Numbered from the stretch's first letter, positions 1-9,211 are shown. The stretch: 64,000 nucleotides of DNA from Castellaniella sp040276065 (GCF_040276065.1 NZ_JBELOI010000003.1:182521-246520), one strand, 5' to 3'. Notes: a model not told the origin generated them from the sequence alone. Made by a program: numbers and translations.

Positions 1-1687
1 CATCCAAGGCATCAAAGAGCAGAAAATTGCACGCATAAATGCCGGGCAGCAGAAAGCGCCGGACCTCCCCATTTACCAGATGGGAAAAATACAATTTCAC
101 AGCCTCGGGGGTCACCTGCCCAAGTATCAGTGGCAGATATTCCGGCTTGCGGGCAATCACACCGATATTCGAGATATTCCCTTTGTCCCCGCTGCGCGCG
201 TAAGCAAGCCTGACCAGAGGCACAGCGACCGTCCAGCCTTCAGCAGGCGGCGTCTCGAGGATGGGATCCTGCGGCGAGGCGCGAACCTCGTCGTCCCCGG
301 GTGGAATCATCACGCTCCGATCTTGCCCTCCCATCCGAATTTGTATGGGCACGAGGCCTTTGCTCAAAGTGAATGCAAACTGCTTGACCAGCGGAGAGAC
401 TGCCGGACGTGCCAGCGAGGGGCCCGTGGTACCCGGAGACCAGGAGGTTCCGGCAGGTGCGATTTCGCGGGAGAAGATGCCGAGCGCTTCCTTCGATGCA
501 TGATGAACCGCCACCCGCATCAAGACCTCACGTGCAGCCCGCGTTCTCGCATGGGGGCCATAGGTGTCCTCCGCCCCTATGATCTCGACACGGGAGGCGC
601 TGTAGTCGGCTAACCCCCTCTGCCTGAAGATTTCTCGGGTTCGCTTCAAAATAGACTCACCAGTGCGGCGCGCCTTGCGAACTGCGTCAATCCCAAGGAT
701 CACCAGACTGCCAGCACAGCGATAGCCGTCACTGTAGGTTGCGGATACTTTGTAGGAAGACGGTGGCGGCAAACCACGCGCACCACTGACGATCACTCTG
801 TCTTGACCATCCTGCTCGACACGTACATTTCTGAAATCACAGACCACATCCGGCAAAATATAGGCCGACGGATCGCCTATCTCGTAAACCACCTGCTCAG
901 CGACAGCCGCGGATAGGATGCGGCCCCCTGTACCCATCGGCTTGGTCACCACGAACAAACCGTCCTCGTGACACTCTACAATCGGATAGCCGATGATCGG
1001 CCAATCTGGAATGTCCTCCCAATCGGTGTGCAGGCCGCCGGTCGCCTGACACCCACATTCGATGATATGCCCAGCAAGACTGCCGCCTGCCAGCTTGTCG
1101 TATTCTTGGTCCGACCAGCCGAATTCGTGGATTAATGGCCCGAGCGTCACAGCGCTGTCGACGCAGCGTCCGGTAATGACGATGTCGGCGCCCTGCCTCA
1201 GGGCCTCCGCAATCGGCAAAGCGCCAAGATAGGCGTTCGCACTCAGAATATCTTGCGGCAGTTCTGCACCGGTAAACATGTCGTTCTGTCGCGCTCTTCT
1301 CAAATCCGGGATGTGGGCGCTGACATCGTCGCCGAGAACTACGGCAATCTTGACCGAAACCCCCAGCTCTTCCGCCAGCCGGGCCAGCGCATCGGCGCAA
1401 CCCTCTGGATTGATGCCCCCAGCGTTGCTTACAACCTTGATACCTTGTTTCACGACCTCCACCAGAACACTGCGCATCGTGTGATCGATAAAATCCGTGG
1501 CATAGCCAAGCGAGGAGTCCTTGCGACGCGCCGATACCAAAATCGCCATCGTCAGCTCCGCCAGATAATCGAACACGAGGTAATCGATTCGGCCGTCACG
1601 CACCAGTTGCGGGGCGGCGACCGCGCTGTCGCCCCAAAAGCCAGAGGCACCACCTATGCGAACCACTTTACGTTCTGTATCCTGCAT
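1..1687 (-). CDS. AtuA-like protein (DUF1446, acyclic terpene utilization family), 3' end outside window
   Basis: An uninterrupted frame runs from the ATG at 1687 off the left window edge (562 codons visible). The ORF has no stop inside the window. The N-terminus has the RIGGASGFWGD start typical of DUF1446/AtuA proteins, and the C-terminal part carries LAYARSGDKGNISN, the hallmark of the AtuA-like ferredoxin-fold domain, so the two modules are fused. An AGGGA-type ribosome site lies just before the ATG. AtuA is the first gene of the Pseudomonas citronellol/geraniol (atu) cluster. Its biochemical role is not settled, and it may act with the hydratase or lyase steps. Here it follows the AtuE-like crotonase by 10 bp and ends a carboxylase-hydratase gene string, which supports a terpenoid or branched acyl-CoA role. 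Family assignment is firm; function is inferred from context. Confidence 0.85.
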   Translation of the reverse strand, partial: MQDTERKVVRIGGASGFWGDSAVAAPQLVRDGRIDYLVFDYLAELTMAILVSARRKDSSLGYATDFIDHTMRSVLVEVVKQGIKVVSNAGGINPEGCADALARLAEELGVSVKIAVVLGDDVSAHIPDLRRARQNDMFTGAELPQDILSANAYLGALPIAEALRQGADIVITGRCVDSAVTLGPLIHEFGWSDQEYDKLAGGSLAGHIIECGCQATGGLHTDWEDIPDWPIIGYPIVECHEDGLFVVTKPMGTGGRILSAAVAEQVVYEIGDPSAYILPDVVCDFRNVRVEQDGQDRVIVSGARGLPPPSSYKVSATYSDGYRCAGSLVILGIDAVRKARRTGESILKRTREIFRQRGLADYSASRVEIIGAEDTYGPHARTRAAREVLMRVAVHHASKEALGIFSREIAPAGTSWSPGTTGPSLARPAVSPLVKQFAFTLSKGLVPIQIRMGGQDRSVMIPPGDDEVRASPQDPILETPPAEGWTVAVPLVRLAYARSGDKGNISNIGVIARKPEYLPLILGQVTPEAVKLYFSHLVNGEVRRFLLPGIYACNFLLFDALD

Positions 1688-1697
1688 TGCCTTCCCT

Positions 1698-2477
1698 TTA
1701 ACGGCCGGGCCATACGGGCCTGCGTTTCTCGTTGAAAGCAGTAATGCCTTCCTTTGCATCCTCAGTCATCGCCAGCAATCCGATCTGACCTTCGGCGTAA
1801 CAGAGTGCCTCGTCGATCGACATGGAACCCATCGCACGCAAGGCGTACTTGCCGCGCCGGATGGCTGTCGGCGATTTGTCGACGATCCGCTCGACCAGCC
1901 ATTGGGTCTTCTCGGCAAGTTCCTCCTTCGGTACGGCGTAATTGATGAGACCGCAAGCCAATGCCGCCCGAGCATCAAAGGGCTCGCCACTGAGGCTCCA
2001 CTCGCGCACAAGCCGTGATGGCACGAGCTGTTGCAGGAGGCTGAGCACCTGCATCGGGAATACCCCGACTTTCACCTCCGGCAAACCAAATAGTGCGTCA
2101 TCGCATGCGACAGCCATATCAGCCATGCACAACAAACCCATCCCGCCAGCCATACAAACACCGTTGATTGAAGCAATCACCGGTAAAGTGGCATCTAGAC
2201 CAGCGCGCAACATGTCTGCATAGTCCAGATTAGGTCGGGCATAGTCAAAAACAAAGGCCCCACCGGGCTGCAGGTCGGCCCCTGCGCAAAAGGACCGTTC
2301 ACCTGCTCCCGTCAGAACGATCGCGCGCACGCCTGCATCTGCATGAGCCAGCCGGTACCCCTCGCATACCCCGTCAAGCACGGATTGATTGATTGCATTG
2401 CGCTTTTCGGGACGATTGAGGATGATCCACAAGACAGCACCGCGCCTCTCGAGTAAAACGTTCTGATCAGCCTGCAT
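1698..2477 (-). CDS. Enoyl-CoA hydratase/isomerase family protein, AtuE-like (isohexenylglutaconyl-CoA hydratase candidate)
   Basis: This is a crotonase-fold protein of about 259 residues. It has the oxyanion-hole segment SFCAGADL, the MAGGMGLL helix and a retained first catalytic glutamate in GLPEVKVG. The usual GAGGTQRL stretch is replaced by GVFPMQVLSLLQ, a substitution I associate with AtuE-type hydratases. The ATG at 2477 follows a GAGAGAGG ribosome site. An alternative GTG at 2498 overlaps the stop of the upstream carboxylase alpha gene. Directly downstream of a biotin-dependent carboxylase and upstream of AtuA, it probably hydrates the carboxylated (glutaconyl-type) CoA product. LiuC-type 3-methylglutaconyl-CoA hydratase is the main alternative, since the two differ mainly in substrate chain length. 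Confidence 0.8.
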   Translation of the reverse strand: MQADQNVLLERRGAVLWIILNRPEKRNAINQSVLDGVCEGYRLAHADAGVRAIVLTGAGERSFCAGADLQPGGAFVFDYARPNLDYADMLRAGLDATLPVIASINGVCMAGGMGLLCMADMAVACDDALFGLPEVKVGVFPMQVLSLLQQLVPSRLVREWSLSGEPFDARAALACGLINYAVPKEELAEKTQWLVERIVDKSPTAIRRGKYALRAMGSMSIDEALCYAEGQIGLLAMTEDAKEGITAFNEKRRPVWPGR

Positions 2478-2494
2478 ACTTGTCTTGACCTCTC

Positions 2495-4486
2495 TCACGT
2501 CGTCTGCATTGCCACGGTCTTATCAGCCGCGACGATTTCGGCTAGCACCCGGCTAGTCGACACCTGATCGTTCGGGTGCACATTTAGTGAACTCACTTCG
2601 CCCGCAACAGGAGCAACATGAATGTGCTGCATCTTCATCGCTTCGACAGTGATGATCGGGTCACCTGAGTCGACCAGATCGCCGACCGCCACATGCACCG
2701 CCACCACCTTTCCGCCCATCAGTGCCTTGATCTTGCCATCGATTGTTTTGTCTGGAGATTCCGCCGGCGCATAGGTCCGATCGATGACATCGAAGGGGAT
2801 CCCACGGTATTGCATCAATAGCCTGTCGTCGTCACGCATGAAAACCGCATGTTCCACTCGGCCATCGAGCTCGAAGCGAACGCCGTGGCACTCAAGCTCC
2901 AGGAATTCGACATCGAAACAGTCATCGCTGATCTCTATCTGGAAGCGGCTCAGGCCGACTTCGAGTAGCGTCGCCACATATGAATGCTGGTCATATTCAA
3001 AATGAAGAGTGATCGGCAATCTGGGGCGGAGCGTGTGGGCCCGAACGCCACCGCTAGTGGAACCGCCAGTTGCATAGAGCAGCGCCGCGATCAGCGCCCT
3101 GGCACGAGTGTCTCGCTGTGCATCCCGTTCGAGCAGGGACTTGGCGTGAGTCGCGACAAAGGCCGTCGAGGCCATTCCGGCGACAAACTGAGGGTGCGAG
3201 AGACATGACGCCAAAAACCCCTGGTTGGTCTTCACACCGAGCGCCACGAGATCATCGATCGCAACCAGCAGCTTGCGGCGCGCCTCCTCGCGTGTCGCCC
3301 CATAAGCAATCAACTTGGCGAGCATGGAGTCATAGTAGGGTGAAATCTCTGCTCCGGATGTGAGGGCGTGCTCCACTCGGATACCCGCAGGAACGCGCCA
3401 CATCGTCATGACGCCGCTCTGCGGCACGAACCCCAGTACCGCATCCTCGGCACACAACCTCACCTCGATGGCGTGCCCATGGAAACAAATATCTTTCTGA
3501 CGCAAGGGCAGCTTCTCACCCCTTGCCACCTCAAGTTGCAGTGCGACCAGATCAAGGCCGGTGATCATCTCAGTTACCGGATGCTCCACCTGCAGGCGCG
3601 TGTTCATCTCCATGAAGTAGTAGGCGCCGTCATCATCGAGCAGGAACTCGATAGTGCCCACCCCCTCGTATTGAATGGCTGAGGCAGCAGCGACAGCCGC
3701 GGCGCCCATACGCTCACGCAGGCCGGCATCGACAGCAGGCGACGGTGATTCCTCTATCACCTTCTGATGACGGCGTTGGACGGAACAGTCGCGTTCGCCC
3801 AGATGGATGACATTCCCGTATCGATCGGCAAGGATCTGCACTTCAATGTGACGCGAACTCATGATGGCGCGCTCGAGGATGACCTCGGAATTGCCAAATG
3901 CACTTTGGGCCTCCGAGCGAGCACCACGCAGTGCATCCATGAATAGCTCGGAATGACTGACCAGACGCATGCCCCGGCCGCCACCTCCGGCGGTGGCCTT
4001 GATCATTAAAGGAAAGCCGACTTGCGCTGCTGCCGCCATCAAGGTGGCATCCCTCTGATCCTCGCCGTCATAACCAGGAATGCACGGGACGCCAGCCGCC
4101 TGCATCAGGCGTTTTGCAGCCGCCTTGTTGCCCATGGCGCGAATCGCCTCCGGCGAAGGGCCTATGAATACCAGGCCGGCATCCCTGCATGCCTCGGAGA
4201 ACTCGGCATTCTCGGCAAGAAATCCGTAGCCGGGATGCACCGCGTCGGCGCCGCTGCAACGGGCTGCTTCAATAATGGATTCGATTCGTAGGTAGGATTC
4301 CGCTGGAAGCGGTGCACCGATCACAATGGCCTGATCAGCCTTTGTGGCGTGCAACGCCATTCTGTCAGCATCGGAATAAACCGCAACCGTGCGGTATCCC
4401 ATCGCCTTTGCGGTGCGCATGACGCGTAGCGCGACTTCACCACGGTTGGCGACCAAGATCTTGCTGAAATTCGTCACTTTGCTCAT
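2495..4486 (-). CDS. Acyl-CoA carboxylase alpha subunit (biotin carboxylase + BCCP), AtuF/LiuD type
   Basis: The protein has 663 residues from the ATG at 4486, which has AGGA seven bases upstream; longer in-frame extensions upstream lack family similarity. Biotin carboxylase domain: KILVANRGE near residue 10, HPGYGFLAEN near 84-93, ATP-grasp GGGGRGM at 167-173, and EMNTRLQVEHPVTE near 290-300. The biotinyl domain has VEAMKM with the biotinylated lysine at about residue 618. It charges biotin with bicarbonate and passes CO2 to the partner beta subunit encoded 64 bp upstream. This architecture is shared by methylcrotonyl-CoA and geranyl-CoA carboxylases. The AtuA and AtuE neighbours favour the geranyl-CoA type, but the alpha subunit alone cannot decide. 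Confidence 0.93.
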   Translation of the reverse strand: MSKVTNFSKILVANRGEVALRVMRTAKAMGYRTVAVYSDADRMALHATKADQAIVIGAPLPAESYLRIESIIEAARCSGADAVHPGYGFLAENAEFSEACRDAGLVFIGPSPEAIRAMGNKAAAKRLMQAAGVPCIPGYDGEDQRDATLMAAAAQVGFPLMIKATAGGGGRGMRLVSHSELFMDALRGARSEAQSAFGNSEVILERAIMSSRHIEVQILADRYGNVIHLGERDCSVQRRHQKVIEESPSPAVDAGLRERMGAAAVAAASAIQYEGVGTIEFLLDDDGAYYFMEMNTRLQVEHPVTEMITGLDLVALQLEVARGEKLPLRQKDICFHGHAIEVRLCAEDAVLGFVPQSGVMTMWRVPAGIRVEHALTSGAEISPYYDSMLAKLIAYGATREEARRKLLVAIDDLVALGVKTNQGFLASCLSHPQFVAGMASTAFVATHAKSLLERDAQRDTRARALIAALLYATGGSTSGGVRAHTLRPRLPITLHFEYDQHSYVATLLEVGLSRFQIEISDDCFDVEFLELECHGVRFELDGRVEHAVFMRDDDRLLMQYRGIPFDVIDRTYAPAESPDKTIDGKIKALMGGKVVAVHVAVGDLVDSGDPIITVEAMKMQHIHVAPVAGEVSSLNVHPNDQVSTSRVLAEIVAADKTVAMQTT

Positions 4487-4550
4487 GAGATATCCTGATT
4501 GCACACGCGGTTCATGGATAAGCCTCGCCCCCAGAACGGCTATCTGACGT

Positions 4551-6173
4551 TCAGGGGCGTGCCACCGAGAACTGCATCGCCTGCGTGTGGCGCGATCGAG
4601 CTTCGTGGCACACTGAAAGCACGAAAGAAAGGACTGCACGCGTGTCACGCGGATCAATCACGCCATCGTCTAGCAGGTGAGCGCTTGTCGTAAATACGTC
4701 CATCTGCCGATCGAAGGTGTCGACGATCCGTCTCTGCATGTTTTCCAATTGCACCTGATCCACGGCTACGCCCTTACGCCGGCTGGCGGTCTCACTGACT
4801 ATCTTCATCGTCTGCGCCGCCTGCTCCCCCCCCATCACCGCCGTCCTCGCATTCGGCCACGAGAAACAAAAGCGGGGATGCAGTCCACGACCGCACATGC
4901 CGTAGTTGCCAGCACCGAACGATGCGCCGCAATAGATCGTGATCTGCGGCACCGTTGCATTGCTGATCGCCTGGATCATCTTGGCACCGTGTTTGATCAT
5001 GCCGCCTTCCTCATAGACGCGCCCCACCATGAAACCAGTGATGTTGTTCAGGTACACAAGAGGCACGTCAGCCTGGCAGCAGGCTTGTATGAAGTGCGTG
5101 GCCTTTGCCGCACCGGCCGGATCTATAGGTCCATTGTTCGTGATGATCCCCACGGAATGCCCTTCGATTCTTGCATGGCCACACACTGTCGATGAACCGT
5201 AGCGCGTACCAAATTCGAGGAAATCCGAATCATCGACGATACGTGCGATCACCTCCTTCATATCCACGGGGCACTTGTAATCCACCGGCATAATCCCGAG
5301 CAGTTCCCCGACCGGGTAACAAGGCGCCGACGCCTTGCGTCCGGGGCTCTTGAGCAAGGGCTGGTCCCAATCGATCTTGGACAGTATGTCGCGAGCAATA
5401 CGAATGGCATCCCGATCATCCTCCGCAAGATAATCACCCAGCCCAGAAACGCCCGTGTGCATCTCGGCCCCGCCCAACTCCTCCTCGGTCGCCTCCTCGC
5501 CGGTGGCCGCCTTCAACAACGGGGGCCCGGCAAGAAAGGCGCGCGACCGGCCACGCACCATGACGATGTAGTCGGAAAGCCCTGTCTGATAGGCGCCGCC
5601 GGCGGTCGAGGATCCATGCGTGATCGTAATTACCGGCAGCCCGGCGGCGGATAACCGAGCCAGGTTGTAGAACAGGCTGCCACCACGTACGAATTCGTCC
5701 ACCCGATAAGACATCAAATTCGCACCCGCGCTTTCCACCAGCTGTACATAGGGCAGTTTATTTTCCAGCGCCAGTTGCTGGGCCCGCAATTGCTTGTCCA
5801 ACCCCTTCGGCTGCAATGCTCCAGCATCGATACCCGAATCAGAGACAAGCACCATGCAGCGCACACCCGAGACAAACCCGATACCCGCAATCAGACCACC
5901 GCCCGGGATGCTCTTATCGGGATCAGGCGTGTCCAGGCAATAGCCCGCTAACGATGACAGTTCCAGGAACGGCGTACCATGATCAAGCAACAGCGACAGC
6001 CTTTCGCGCGGTAGCAACTGCGCTCGCTTCTCGAACCTCGGCCTTGATTGCGCGGACGCATCGCGGACACGAACCTCAAGGGCACGGACACGCTCAACCA
6101 AGATCAGGTTGGCGGCCTGATTCGCCTTGAATTGTTCGCTGTCGGGAGAGATACTCGTTTGGATAAAAGGCAT
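4551..6173 (-). CDS. Acyl-CoA carboxylase beta subunit (carboxyltransferase), geranyl-CoA carboxylase AtuC-like
   Basis: The protein has 540 residues, the size of MCC/GCC beta subunits, with two crotonase-like carboxyltransferase halves. Visible motifs are ARERLSLLLD-type RERLSLLLDHG near 57, LPYVQLVESAGANL in the acyl-CoA site, HGSSTAGGAYQTGLSDY (oxyanion region), and AGAAKATHF with FGAGNYGMCGRGL in the C-terminal half. It transfers carboxyl from biotin to the gamma-methyl carbon of an alpha,beta-unsaturated acyl-CoA. The first-half stretch SGIDAGALQPKGLDKQLRAQ differs from the typical MCC sequence and resembles AtuC as I remember it. It is the first gene of the carboxylase-hydratase-AtuA unit, with a palindrome 29 bases before its start. 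Substrate assignment (geranyl-CoA rather than 3-methylcrotonyl-CoA) is an inference. Confidence 0.88.
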   Translation of the reverse strand: MPFIQTSISPDSEQFKANQAANLILVERVRALEVRVRDASAQSRPRFEKRAQLLPRERLSLLLDHGTPFLELSSLAGYCLDTPDPDKSIPGGGLIAGIGFVSGVRCMVLVSDSGIDAGALQPKGLDKQLRAQQLALENKLPYVQLVESAGANLMSYRVDEFVRGGSLFYNLARLSAAGLPVITITHGSSTAGGAYQTGLSDYIVMVRGRSRAFLAGPPLLKAATGEEATEEELGGAEMHTGVSGLGDYLAEDDRDAIRIARDILSKIDWDQPLLKSPGRKASAPCYPVGELLGIMPVDYKCPVDMKEVIARIVDDSDFLEFGTRYGSSTVCGHARIEGHSVGIITNNGPIDPAGAAKATHFIQACCQADVPLVYLNNITGFMVGRVYEEGGMIKHGAKMIQAISNATVPQITIYCGASFGAGNYGMCGRGLHPRFCFSWPNARTAVMGGEQAAQTMKIVSETASRRKGVAVDQVQLENMQRRIVDTFDRQMDVFTTSAHLLDDGVIDPRDTRAVLSFVLSVCHEARSRHTQAMQFSVARP

Positions 6174-6201
6174 ATTTGATCCATTCCGAACCCAGGCTTC
6201 C

Positions 6202-6220
6202 TCTGAAAATTGATTTCAGA
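6202..6220. promoter_or_regulatory. Palindrome upstream of the carboxylase genes, candidate operator
   Basis: TCTGAAAATTGATTTCAGA is an exact 7-bp inverted repeat around a 5-bp spacer. It lies 29-47 bases before the ATG of the carboxylase beta gene, in a noncoding stretch. Position and symmetry suit a dimeric repressor or activator. The cluster encodes AraC and LuxR regulators but no TetR is visible. Binding is inferred. Confidence 0.4.
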
Positions 6221-6434
6221 TTGGCCGAGGCACAAAGTGGCCAGCACGCCAACGCACCCTGAAAGAGATGCTCCATGAGGCGCCGCCATCGAATCCACTA
6301 TAGGGGAATGAACATGCAGCATCTTGCGCAAAGATGCTGCCAAGATCGAATGTCGACATTAAGGCTATCCAACCTATTCCGCCAGAATATCGATATGCAG
6401 ACGGTCAGACAGACTGTCCAACAATATGATGGCT

Positions 6435-6638
6435 CTAACCCGTCCAGGGCAGTCGTACGGGTGAGCCTAGCAACAGGCTAGGTGACACACATAGCCCATA
6501 ATGCGGAATACACAGCTGCCGACTCGACTCATTCGGCGTCTTGGCCCCAGTGCGAGTCTCCTCGAATACACCGACCGCTTGCGCCAACAGCCCCACTGCT
6601 GCAACGAACAGTGCCGCTTTGATCCACTTCTTCGTCAT
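6435..6638 (-). CDS. Small hypothetical protein with an N-terminal hydrophobic segment
   Basis: This frame of 67 codons starts with ATG at 6638, eight or nine bases after AGGGGC. The product begins MTKKWIKAALFVAAVGLLAQ, a lysine-start followed by a hydrophobic stretch as in a signal peptide or membrane anchor, then a short polar tail with two cysteines. It lies between the acyl-CoA dehydrogenase pair and the carboxylase genes, in the same direction. I recognise no family. The rest of the interval 6174-6750 holds the palindrome at 6202 and otherwise no supported gene. It may be a real small exported peptide or a chance frame. Confidence 0.35.
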   Translation of the reverse strand: MTKKWIKAALFVAAVGLLAQAVGVFEETRTGAKTPNESSRQLCIPHYGLCVSPSLLLGSPVRLPWTG

Positions 6639-6750
6639 CTCAACGCCCCTGTCAGATCGATCATGCACAACTTGTAAACGAAACCGCCCTGAAAGACGGG
6701 GTACCAGCTCAGACTAGTATGGGAGCCCGGAAAATACTTGTGAAAACCTG

Positions 6751-7908
6751 CTATGGCTGCGCAATGCGAGCGGCGGCCAGCATCGTGTCACCAAACCGCC
6801 CCAAATGATGATCAGCATCACCATGACTGGCGCCGATCACCGTGAGGCGCTTGAAGTAATGGCCGACTATCAACTCGTCGGTCACACCTATCCCGCCATG
6901 CAGTTGTACGGCCTCTTGGCCCACTAGACGCGCCGAACGCATGACCAGTGCCTTTGCGCCCGACGCGGCATGCTGTCCATCCAGAGCGGACGAATCCATT
7001 TTCAGTGCAGCCCAATGGCATATCGAGCGAGCCTCCTCGGCCGCGATGTACATATCCGCCACGCGGTGCCTCAACGCCTGAAAACTCGCTAGCGGCTTAC
7101 CGAACTGCTGTCGCGTCTTCAGGAATTCAACGGTGATTTCTATCAGGGCCGACATGATGCCGACAGCCTCGGCACACATCGAGATATTGGCAAAAGCCAA
7201 GGCACGTTGAATATATGGCATTGCCCCCCCGAGCGGTCCGAGCAGGGCATTGGGCGGCGCGGCGACATTGATGAAACGGACATCCGCGGCACGCCCTCCG
7301 TCATGGGTCTGATAGTCGTGCAGCACAACACCCTTCGTGGCGCGATCTACGATAAAGAGCGAAATCCCGTTGCTGTCACCGGGTGCGCCTGATGTGCGCG
7401 CAGACACGATCAGCTTGTCCGCCATTGACGCTCCCAGCACTACCGTCTTATCACCGGACAATCGCCAGCCTGCGGACGTCCTGATTGCAGCGGTCGCCAC
7501 CTGGTTCGGATCGCAGCGTCCTACAGGTTCATAAAGGGCCGCCGCCAACAACAAAGAGCCCGCCGCAATGGCCGGCAACAGACTTGCCTTTTGTACCGAT
7601 GAGCCCGCATCCAGAAGCATTCCCCCAGACAGCACCACAGTCGAGAGCATGGGCTCCGACAGCAGCCCGCGTCCGATATTTTCCATCACCACTATCATGT
7701 CGACGGCGCCTCCGCCAGTTCCCCCGTACTCCTCGGGGAATGGCAGCCCAGCGATCCCCAGTTCCGCTATTTGCCGCCAGGCTTCGCGATGGAAACCATA
7801 GCGATTTGCACTCGGATCCCTGTGGTGGCGAATGCCATTGTGCCTGGCAACGAAGCGACGGAGCATGTCGTGCAGGGCTGTCTGTTCCTCAGTAAGATTG
7901 AAATTCAC
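6751..7908 (-). CDS. Acyl-CoA dehydrogenase, likely partner subunit of a heteromeric enzyme
   Basis: The 385-residue product starts with GTG at 7908 behind a GAGGGGG ribosome site. It has the ACAD fold: EEYGGTGGG near residue 60, a helical C-terminal domain with AVQLHGGIGVTDELIVGHYFKRL. Where simple ACADs carry the catalytic YEGT glutamate, this protein has VIGASHG, so the base is missing at that position. A glutamate pair in DMYIAAEEARS could serve instead. It sits 9 bp downstream of a second, different ACAD gene. Paired genes of this kind encode alpha2beta2 dehydrogenases (FadE28/FadE29 type) acting on bulky branched acyl-CoAs. It probably introduces the 2-ene in a branched isoprenoid acyl-CoA. 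The exact substrate is unknown. Confidence 0.88.
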   Translation of the reverse strand: MNFNLTEEQTALHDMLRRFVARHNGIRHHRDPSANRYGFHREAWRQIAELGIAGLPFPEEYGGTGGGAVDMIVVMENIGRGLLSEPMLSTVVLSGGMLLDAGSSVQKASLLPAIAAGSLLLAAALYEPVGRCDPNQVATAAIRTSAGWRLSGDKTVVLGASMADKLIVSARTSGAPGDSNGISLFIVDRATKGVVLHDYQTHDGGRAADVRFINVAAPPNALLGPLGGAMPYIQRALAFANISMCAEAVGIMSALIEITVEFLKTRQQFGKPLASFQALRHRVADMYIAAEEARSICHWAALKMDSSALDGQHAASGAKALVMRSARLVGQEAVQLHGGIGVTDELIVGHYFKRLTVIGASHGDADHHLGRFGDTMLAAARIAQP

Positions 7909-7917
7909 GACACCCCC

Positions 7918-9120
7918 TCATAGGCCCATGACCTGCGCGATGAGATTCTTCTGAATCTCGGTTGTCCCACCGTAAATTGTGGTCTTGCGCAAATTAAAGT
8001 AGCGGGCAGCAAGCCAGCGCACGGACTCTGGGAGAGTATTCTGATCCGCTGTCTCCTCGTTGGCGTCCGACGCTTCGACAGGGCGTAGATCAGGCAAACC
8101 ATGGACACCGAGTGCGAGCAGTTGGGCTTCAGCGATGGCCTGCTGCAATTCGGTACTTCTGATCTTGAGCAAAGATGCCTCGGGCCCGGGCTGTCGCTCC
8201 CGCGCGACCGATAGCAAGCGCAGGCAAGTAGCCTCCAGTGCAATCGCGTTCAGTTCCAGCCACGCAACCCTGTCTCGAAAGCGGACATCATCGATGACGG
8301 CTCCAGTGAGCGCCCGCTCATTTATCACCAAATTCTTCAGCCGCCGTAACTCACGCTTGAGAGAGCCAATATCGGCTATTGCCGTGCGCTCATGGCCCAA
8401 CAGGAACTTGGCATAAGACCACCCCTTGTTTTCTTCGCCCACCAGGTTTTCCGCAGGAACACGGACATTCTCCAGCCAGACTTCGTTGATCTCATGTTCC
8501 CCATCCATCGTGATGATCGGCCGAACCATGATGCCAGGTGCTTTCATATCAATGAGCAGGAACGAGATTCCTTCCTGCGGCTTGCCTTCGCTGCGGGTGC
8601 GGGCAAGACAGAACATCCAGTCAGCGTGCTGTGCATACGTGGTCCAGGTCTTCTGCCCATCGACGATGTACTCCTGGCCCGATCGCACTGCTCTCGTCTT
8701 CAATGACGCAAGATCTGATCCGGAACCAGGCTCGGAATAGCCCTGGCACCACCAGTCCTCGCCGGAGATTATCCCTGGTAGAAACCGGGACTTCTGGACT
8801 TCACTGCCAAACGCAATCAGAACCGGCGCGAGCATTCTCAACCCGAATGCAATCTGAACCGGTGCGCCCGCGAGGGCGCATTCCTCCTCAAAGAGGTGGC
8901 ATCGCAACGGATCCCAGCCGGCTCCACCATATTCGATAGGCCACCAGACGGCTCCCCAGCCAGCCTGATGAAGTATTCGTTGCCAACGCACGAAGTCGCC
9001 CTTGGCCAAACAGCGGCCATGAATCACTTTGGCGCGGAGATCCTCGGGCAGATTCCGCCTGAGAAATTCACGCACATCACGCCGAAAATTTTCTTGATCA
9101 AACGCCACGTCGATTGTCAC
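7918..9120 (-). CDS. Acyl-CoA dehydrogenase, FadE29-like partner subunit
   Basis: About 400 residues from GTG 9120 (an in-frame GTG at 9150 would add ten residues). Motifs include WPIEYGGAGWDP, the FAD-site CQGYSEPGSGSDLAS, WTTYAQHADWMF and the C-terminal NLRKTTIYGGTTEIQKN. The YGGT replaces the YEGT of classic ACADs, as is usual in the FadE26/FadE29 class. That class forms heterotetramers with a second ACAD subunit, and the downstream gene at 9 bp supplies one. The two presumably make one flavoenzyme that oxidises a branched acyl-CoA and passes electrons to ETF. No etf genes are visible here. Confidence 0.88.
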   Translation of the reverse strand: MTIDVAFDQENFRRDVREFLRRNLPEDLRAKVIHGRCLAKGDFVRWQRILHQAGWGAVWWPIEYGGAGWDPLRCHLFEEECALAGAPVQIAFGLRMLAPVLIAFGSEVQKSRFLPGIISGEDWWCQGYSEPGSGSDLASLKTRAVRSGQEYIVDGQKTWTTYAQHADWMFCLARTRSEGKPQEGISFLLIDMKAPGIMVRPIITMDGEHEINEVWLENVRVPAENLVGEENKGWSYAKFLLGHERTAIADIGSLKRELRRLKNLVINERALTGAVIDDVRFRDRVAWLELNAIALEATCLRLLSVARERQPGPEASLLKIRSTELQQAIAEAQLLALGVHGLPDLRPVEASDANEETADQNTLPESVRWLAARYFNLRKTTIYGGTTEIQKNLIAQVMGL

Positions 9121-9211
9121 CGTGCTGCATCTCCATACTTGCGCAACCACTTGCCATAGGGCTAATCGTTATCCGTGATCCGACACCAGATACAACGCTC
9201 TGGCATCTCCT

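Noticed and set aside
6275..6481. Plus-strand frame of 68 codons in the gap after the carboxylase genes
   Set aside because: Composition is not protein-like, no ribosome site, and it overlaps a better minus-strand candidate.
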